Source: Cellulomonas chitinilytica (GTDB lineage Bacteria > Actinomycetota > Actinomycetes > Actinomycetales > Cellulomonadaceae). From it: a stretch of 64,000 nucleotides of DNA. Location of the stretch: positions 62,001-126,000 of the forward strand of contig NZ_BONK01000011.1 of assembly GCF_016862675.1 (NCBI RefSeq), written 5' to 3'. The notes beneath the pieces were generated by a model. That model was not told the origin of the DNA, did not search any database, and was given only the letters and a program-made list of their open reading frames with translations. The position numbers and the translations under genes are program-made. Below, one piece after another: positions 60,402 to 64,000 of the stretch (position 1 is its first letter; every line of letters begins with the position of its first letter).

Positions 60402-60458
60402 TGCGTCCCGGTGGCGTGCACCGGGCGGGTCCTGCTCTGCGGATGACCGCCGGACGAC

Positions 60459-60533
60459 TCAGGCGTTCGGGCGGTTGCCGTGGTTGGCGGAGTTGCCCTT
60501 GCGGGAACGACGCTTGCGGCCGCGCTTGCTCAT
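60459..60533 (-). CDS. 50S ribosomal protein bL37
   Basis: 24-residue, extremely basic peptide beginning MSKRGRKRRSRKG and ending NHGNRPNA. It matches the small actinobacterial ribosomal protein bL37 first seen in the Mycobacterium smegmatis 50S structure, including the invariant KRGRK start and ANHG-RPNA end pattern. GAGGAGA precedes ATG 60533. It lies next to the sigR-rsrA pair, on the opposite strand. Such genes are often missed by annotation because of size. Confidence 0.88.
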   Translation of the reverse strand: MSKRGRKRRSRKGNSANHGNRPNA

Positions 60534-60629
60534 CGATGTCTCCTCGGGTTCTGGCGCCCGTGCTGCGCGCCGGACTCGTCCCATGGTCCCACATCCGGCG
60601 GGCCCTCAAGTCCGCGTCCCGATCGGCCG

Positions 60630-61733
60630 ATGTTCACTGACGTGACGAAGCCTGCGACGCAGTCCGTGATCCCGTTCCTGCACGCCCTCGCGAGCACGGG
60701 TGGCTCCGACCTGCACTGCAAGGTGGGGTCGGCCCCGCGGGTGCGCGTCGACGGGCGCCTGCGCAAGCTCCAGGTCCCGGACCTGAAGCCGGCGGACACC
60801 GAGCGGATGCTCGAGGAGGTGCTCCCGGACGACCTCGTGGAGGCCTTCCGCGAGTCGCGAGAGGCGGACTTCGCGTACTCGCTGTCGGGCGTCGGGCGGT
60901 TCCGCGTGAACGCCTACCAGGCGCGCGGCACGTACGGCCTGGTGTTCCGGCGGGTCGCCGTGGGCGCCGAGTCGCTCGGCGACCTCGGGATGCCCGAGGT
61001 GGTGGGGGAGCTCGCGCTCGAGCCCCGTGGCCTGGTGCTGGTCACGGGCCCGACGGGCTCCGGCAAGACGACGACGCTCGCGTCGATGGTCGACCTCATC
61101 AACACGTACCGCGAGGTCAACATCGTGACGATCGAGGACCCGATCGAGATCCTGCACCAGGACAAGAAGGCGATCGTCTCGCAGCGCGAGGTGCGTCAGG
61201 ACACGGCCGACTTCACGGTCGCGCTGCGTGCCGCGATGCGGCAGGACCCGGACGTGATCCTGGTCGGCGAGATGCGTGACGTGGAGACGGTCCGGGCCGC
61301 CCTGTCGGCCGCGGAGACCGGTCACCTCGTCCTGTCGACGCTGCACACGATCGACGCGCCCGAGACGATCAACCGCATCATCGACTTCTTCCCGCCGCAC
61401 GAGCAGAAGCAGGTCCGGGTCGCCCTGTCGCAGGCGCTGCGCGGGATCGTCTCGCAGCGCCTCGTGCGCAAGGCCGACGGCAACGGCCGCCAGCCCGCGG
61501 TGGAGGTGATGGTCAACACGGGCCGCACGGCCGAGGCGATCCTCGAGCCGCAGGACGCGCCGCCGCTGCTCGACCTCATCCGTGAGGGCGACTTCTACAA
61601 GATGCAGACGTTCGACCAGCACCTGTTCCGGCTGGTCCGGGACGACGTGGTCACCTACGAGGAGGCCATGGCGGCCTCGTCGAACCCGCACGACCTCACG
61701 GTCGAGCTGCGTCAGGCCGGCCTGGCGATGTGA
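60630..61733 (+). CDS. pilT: PilT-type pilus retraction ATPase
   Basis: 367-residue hexameric secretion ATPase. N-terminal PAS-like domain (FLHALASTGGSDLHCKVGSAPRVRVDG), Walker A GPTGSGKTTT, Asp-box TIEDPIEILHQDKKAIVSQREV, Walker B DPDVILVGEMRD, His-box LSTLHTIDAPETINRIIDFFP. The AIRNLIRE motif of classical PilT is modified (PLLDLIREGDFYKMQT). It powers pilus retraction in type IV systems. No other pil genes are in the window, so partners lie elsewhere or it has a different role. ATG 60630 or GTG 60642 could be the start. Confidence 0.9.
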   Translation: MFTDVTKPATQSVIPFLHALASTGGSDLHCKVGSAPRVRVDGRLRKLQVPDLKPADTERMLEEVLPDDLVEAFRESREADFAYSLSGVGRFRVNAYQARGTYGLVFRRVAVGAESLGDLGMPEVVGELALEPRGLVLVTGPTGSGKTTTLASMVDLINTYREVNIVTIEDPIEILHQDKKAIVSQREVRQDTADFTVALRAAMRQDPDVILVGEMRDVETVRAALSAAETGHLVLSTLHTIDAPETINRIIDFFPPHEQKQVRVALSQALRGIVSQRLVRKADGNGRQPAVEVMVNTGRTAEAILEPQDAPPLLDLIREGDFYKMQTFDQHLFRLVRDDVVTYEEAMAASSNPHDLTVELRQAGLAM

Positions 61734-61738
61734 CGCCT

Positions 61739-61773
61739 CGCGACGGCCGCCCTGCGACGGGGCGGCCGTCGCG
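61739..61773 (+). terminator. pilT terminator
   Basis: CGCGACGGCCGCC (61739-61751) pairs perfectly with GGCGGCCGTCGCG (61761-61773) around a 9-nt loop, just after the pilT stop. Confidence 0.7.
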
Positions 61774-61785
61774 GCGTGCCCGGAA

Positions 61786-61858
61786 ACGCGATATGACGCG
61801 TCACTTGCCTTGCCGCGCAACGCGATATAACGTGTCCGTCGGAACGAGATATATCGCG
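61786..61858 (+). promoter_or_regulatory. Repeated ACGCGATAT elements upstream of the DUF4097-PadR operon
   Basis: ACGCGATATGACGCGTC (61786-61802) and ACGCGATATAACGTGTC (61820-61836) share 15 of 17 bases, 34 bp apart. CGAGATATATCGCG (61845-61858) is a nearly perfect palindrome of the same ATAT core, 15 bp before the start codon. This AT-rich block is the likely target of the PadR protein encoded by the second gene. Confidence 0.6.
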
Positions 61859-61872
61859 AAGAGGAGCGTGAC

Positions 61873-62688
61873 ATGGCAACCGAGACCTGGGTCGTCGCAG
61901 GCCCGCAGATCATCGAGGTCGAGCAGATCGACTCCCTGAGGGTGCAGCTCGTCGGCGGCCGTGTCGACGTCGTCGCGCACGACGAGGACGGCGCGCGCAT
62001 CGAGGTCCACGACGTCGACGGCCGGCCCCTCGAGATCGGCCTCGCGAACGGGGAGCTCCGGGTGGGCTACGCGTTCACGCTGAGCGGCTGGGAGGGGTTC
62101 GTCGAGAAGTTCCTCAACTTCCGGGACAAGGACCGCGCCGACGTGCACATCGCCGTCCCGCGCCACGTCGCGGCCAAGCTCGGCACGGTCAGCGCCGAAG
62201 GGCTTCTCGTGGGCATCGCCGAGGACTCGTCGGTCTCCACCGTGACCGGCTCGCTCGTGGTGGACGGCACGCGCGGCCGGCTCGCCGCGAAGACGGTGTC
62301 CGGCGAGGTCGTCGTCCGTGACCACGCGGGCGACCTGCGCCTCAACTCGGTGTCGGGCGAGCTCGCCGCGTCCGGGCAGCTGACCCTCGTGCAGGCGAAC
62401 ACCGTCTCGGGCTCGCTCACGCTCGACGTCACGGCCGGCACGTCGTCCGTGACCGCCTCGACGGTCTCCGGCGACGTCACCGTCCGGCTGCCCCAGGGGC
62501 ACGGCGTGCAGGTCAAGGCGCAGTCCGTCTCGGGGCGCATCGTGATCGACGGCGAGGACTACAAGGGCTCCGGGCCGGGCCAGCGCAAGGTCGACCTCCG
62601 CACCGGCGACGGGGCGTGCTTCGTGCAGGCCAGCACCGTGTCCGGGCATGTCACCGTGCTGCGCGGTGCGGGGACGGGGGTCGGCTGA
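61873..62688 (+). CDS. DUF4097 family beta-strand repeat protein
   Basis: 271 residues forming a predicted beta-solenoid with a recurring V-S-G turn (TVSGEV, SVSGEL, TVSGSL, TVSGDV, SVSGRI, TVSGHV) every 17-22 residues. There is no signal peptide and no membrane helix, so it is likely cytoplasmic. DUF4097 proteins often sit beside PadR regulators and may be adhesin-like or scaffold proteins; function unknown. AGAGGAG precedes ATG 61873. The PadR gene overlaps its stop. Confidence 0.87.
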   Translation: MATETWVVAGPQIIEVEQIDSLRVQLVGGRVDVVAHDEDGARIEVHDVDGRPLEIGLANGELRVGYAFTLSGWEGFVEKFLNFRDKDRADVHIAVPRHVAAKLGTVSAEGLLVGIAEDSSVSTVTGSLVVDGTRGRLAAKTVSGEVVVRDHAGDLRLNSVSGELAASGQLTLVQANTVSGSLTLDVTAGTSSVTASTVSGDVTVRLPQGHGVQVKAQSVSGRIVIDGEDYKGSGPGQRKVDLRTGDGACFVQASTVSGHVTVLRGAGTGVG

Positions 62689-63299
62689 TGATGGCTCCGG
62701 TGTTCGCGCACGGTCAGCTCCGGCTGTACCTGCTGTCCCTGCTCGAGTCGGGGCCCAAGCACGGCTACGAGCTCATCACGGCGCTCTCCGACCGCTTCGG
62801 CGGCACCTACCGCCCCAGCCCCGGCACGGTCTACCCCCGGCTCGCGAGGCTCGAGGAGGAGGGGCTGGTCCGCCGGGTCGACGAGGACCGCAAGAGCACG
62901 TACTCGCTCACCGACGCCGGGCGTGCCGAGCTCGCCGCCCGCAGCGACGACCTCGCCCATCTCGAGGAGGGCATCGCCGAGACGGTCCGCGAGCGGGCCG
63001 AGGAGGTCCGTGCCGACGTCCGCGGGTCCATGCGCGGCCTGCGCGCCGACCTCGCCGCCGCCGCCCAGCAGGCCCGCGCCTCCGCGGTCCCGCACACCCC
63101 GACACCGTCGGACGACCCGCGGCTCGCGTCCCACCTGCGGACGGCCGACGCCGAGGCGATGATCCAGCGGTTCCGGGACGAGATCCGGGCCGACCTGCGA
63201 CGCGCCGACGCGCGCGGCGCCGTGGAGCAGCTGACGGTCGACACCCTGCGCACCGTGCTGGACACCGCCCTCACGGCGGTGCGCGCCACGCTGCGCTGA
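62688..63299 (+). CDS. PadR-family transcriptional regulator
   Basis: 203 residues. The N-terminal winged helix matches PadR: QLRLYLLSLLESGPKHGYELI, GTVYPRLARLEEEGLVRR, RKSTYSLTDAGRAEL. A long helical C-terminus (about 90-200) with DLAAAAQQARA should provide dimerisation. ATG 62688 overlaps the DUF4097 stop by one base. Probably autoregulates the operon through the ACGCGATAT repeats. Confidence 0.93.
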   Translation: MMAPVFAHGQLRLYLLSLLESGPKHGYELITALSDRFGGTYRPSPGTVYPRLARLEEEGLVRRVDEDRKSTYSLTDAGRAELAARSDDLAHLEEGIAETVRERAEEVRADVRGSMRGLRADLAAAAQQARASAVPHTPTPSDDPRLASHLRTADAEAMIQRFRDEIRADLRRADARGAVEQLTVDTLRTVLDTALTAVRATLR

Positions 63300-63387
63300 G
63301 GGTCACCATGCTTCCGTGGCGCTGGCGCAGGCTCCTCCTGCCGGGCGGCCCTGCGGGGTCGTCCGCCGGGCCGCTCGTGCTGAGCGG

Positions 63388-63987
63388 TCAGGCGCCGTCC
63401 TCGGGCAGCCCCAGCCAGGAGTGCCAACCCGTGTGCAGCACGAGCCAGGCCATCAGCCCGTACCCCGCCTGACCGGGCAGCACGCCGTTCCCGGCCGCCA
63501 GGTCGCCGAGCCACTGGTCGTGCGCCGCGAGCGGGCTGTACGTGTCGACGAACGGCACGCGGCGACGGTTCGCGACGTCGGCGAACGCCGCCGACAGGTC
63601 GGCGAGCTTGTCCGCCTCGGCCGTGCTGCCCGGCGGCGGCCCCACGACGAACGCGGGGATCCGCCGCTGCTCGGCGACGTCGAGGATGTTCGCGAGGTTG
63701 AGCCTGCTGCGGGCCAGCGACAGGCCGGCGGCGACGTCGGCCCGGCCGAGCGCCACGACGAGCCGGTTGTCCGCCTCGGGGGAGAGGCGGCGGGCGACCT
63801 CGTCCTCCCAGCGGGCGCCGAGGCCGGTGCTCGTCTCGCCGGGGACGGCGAGCGTCAGCACCGTCAGGGGGTCGGGTGTCGGTGTGCGCGCCGACACGCG
63901 ACCCACCCAGCCCAGACCCTTCGGGTCGCCGACACCGGCGGCCAGCTCGTCGCCGACCACCGCGAGCCGCAGCGGCAGCTCACCCAC
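63388..63987 (-). CDS. SGNH/GDSL-like protein with altered nucleophile motif
   Basis: About 199 residues at the right edge. AGGAG at 63996-64000 on the complement sits 8 nt before GTG 63987; GTG 63993 or 63996 are also in frame, and a start further upstream cannot be excluded. The fold pattern of SGNH hydrolases is visible: block I LRLAVVGDELAAGVGDPKGL, block II VLTLAVPGETS, block III VVALGRADVAAG, and a C-terminal PFVDTYSPLAAHDQWLGD. The usual GDS is GDE, so Glu replaces the nucleophile Ser, and block III has GRAD where GxND is normal. It may not be an esterase. Confidence 0.7.
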   Translation of the reverse strand: MGELPLRLAVVGDELAAGVGDPKGLGWVGRVSARTPTPDPLTVLTLAVPGETSTGLGARWEDEVARRLSPEADNRLVVALGRADVAAGLSLARSRLNLANILDVAEQRRIPAFVVGPPPGSTAEADKLADLSAAFADVANRRRVPFVDTYSPLAAHDQWLGDLAAGNGVLPGQAGYGLMAWLVLHTGWHSWLGLPEDGA

Positions 63988-64000
63988 GTGCACCACTCCT

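Overview
The window is about 73% GC and looks like a chromosomal segment of a cellulolytic actinobacterium of the Cellulomonas type (Micrococcales). The evidence is a secreted CotH protein with a Pro-Thr linker and a family 2 cellulose-binding module, SigR/RsrA-type redox control, the actinobacterial ribosomal protein bL37, iron boxes of the DtxR/IdeR kind, and many genes with a TAnnnT -10 box only 5-8 nt before the start codon (leaderless mRNAs). I saw no phage, transposase, CRISPR array, rRNA or tRNA. The taxonomic call is an inference from gene content.

Layout. 1-5.3 kb: end of a peptide transporter, an MpaB-type oxygenase, an orphan sugar-binding lipoprotein and a first dihydroxy-acid dehydratase. 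5.3-9.7 kb: a membrane GGDEF-EAL protein, then a second, different dihydroxy-acid dehydratase. 9.7-15.9 kb: a ROK regulator divergent from a sugar ABC importer (binding protein and two permeases, no ATPase) with a cytoplasmic GH13 oligo-1,6-glucosidase. 15.9-22.6 kb: a DUF2306 membrane protein, an ABC-2 exporter, a NarL-type two-component system, an ArsR-controlled operon and a PPOX-fold protein. 22.6-33.0 kb: branched-chain amino acid genes ilvB-ilvN-ilvC, leuB, ilvE and cimA. ilvB and cimA are each preceded by a leader peptide and an attenuator. 33.0-41.1 kb: lipoate ligase homologue, a small membrane-protein operon under an XRE repressor with three operators, yggS, ybaK, a VIT/CCC1 iron/manganese transporter behind two iron boxes, a DUF3516 helicase and a glutamine amidotransferase. 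41.2-44.9 kb: the operon DUF4956 - VTC polyphosphate polymerase - secreted CotH/CBM2. 44.9-51.8 kb: TetR, rhomboid-like protein, HGSNAT-like protein, DNA glycosylase homologue, methyltransferase, chemoreceptor and FAH-family protein. 51.8-64 kb: gltX, HAD hydrolase, methyltransferase, hisN, rsgA, aroA, DoxX, sigR-rsrA, bL37, pilT, a DUF4097-PadR operon and an SGNH-type protein.

How the parts work together. Eight structural genes cover most of the valine and isoleucine pathway: CimA makes the 2-oxobutanoate precursor from pyruvate, and IlvBN, IlvC, IlvD and IlvE follow. LeuB serves leucine. leuA and leuCD are not in the window. The sugar importer and its glucosidase form an uptake-hydrolysis unit for alpha-glucosides that probably borrows a shared ATPase encoded elsewhere. 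The hisN-rsgA-aroA-sigR-rsrA order resembles the conserved actinobacterial arrangement around sigH/rshA.

The most interesting items are the polyphosphate-polymerase/CotH/cellulose-binding operon, the two-promoter two-start structure of sigR, tandem iron boxes placed to activate the VIT transporter, the Ile-rich attenuator ahead of cimA, and the triple operator of the XRE operon facing a repeat-encoded small protein.
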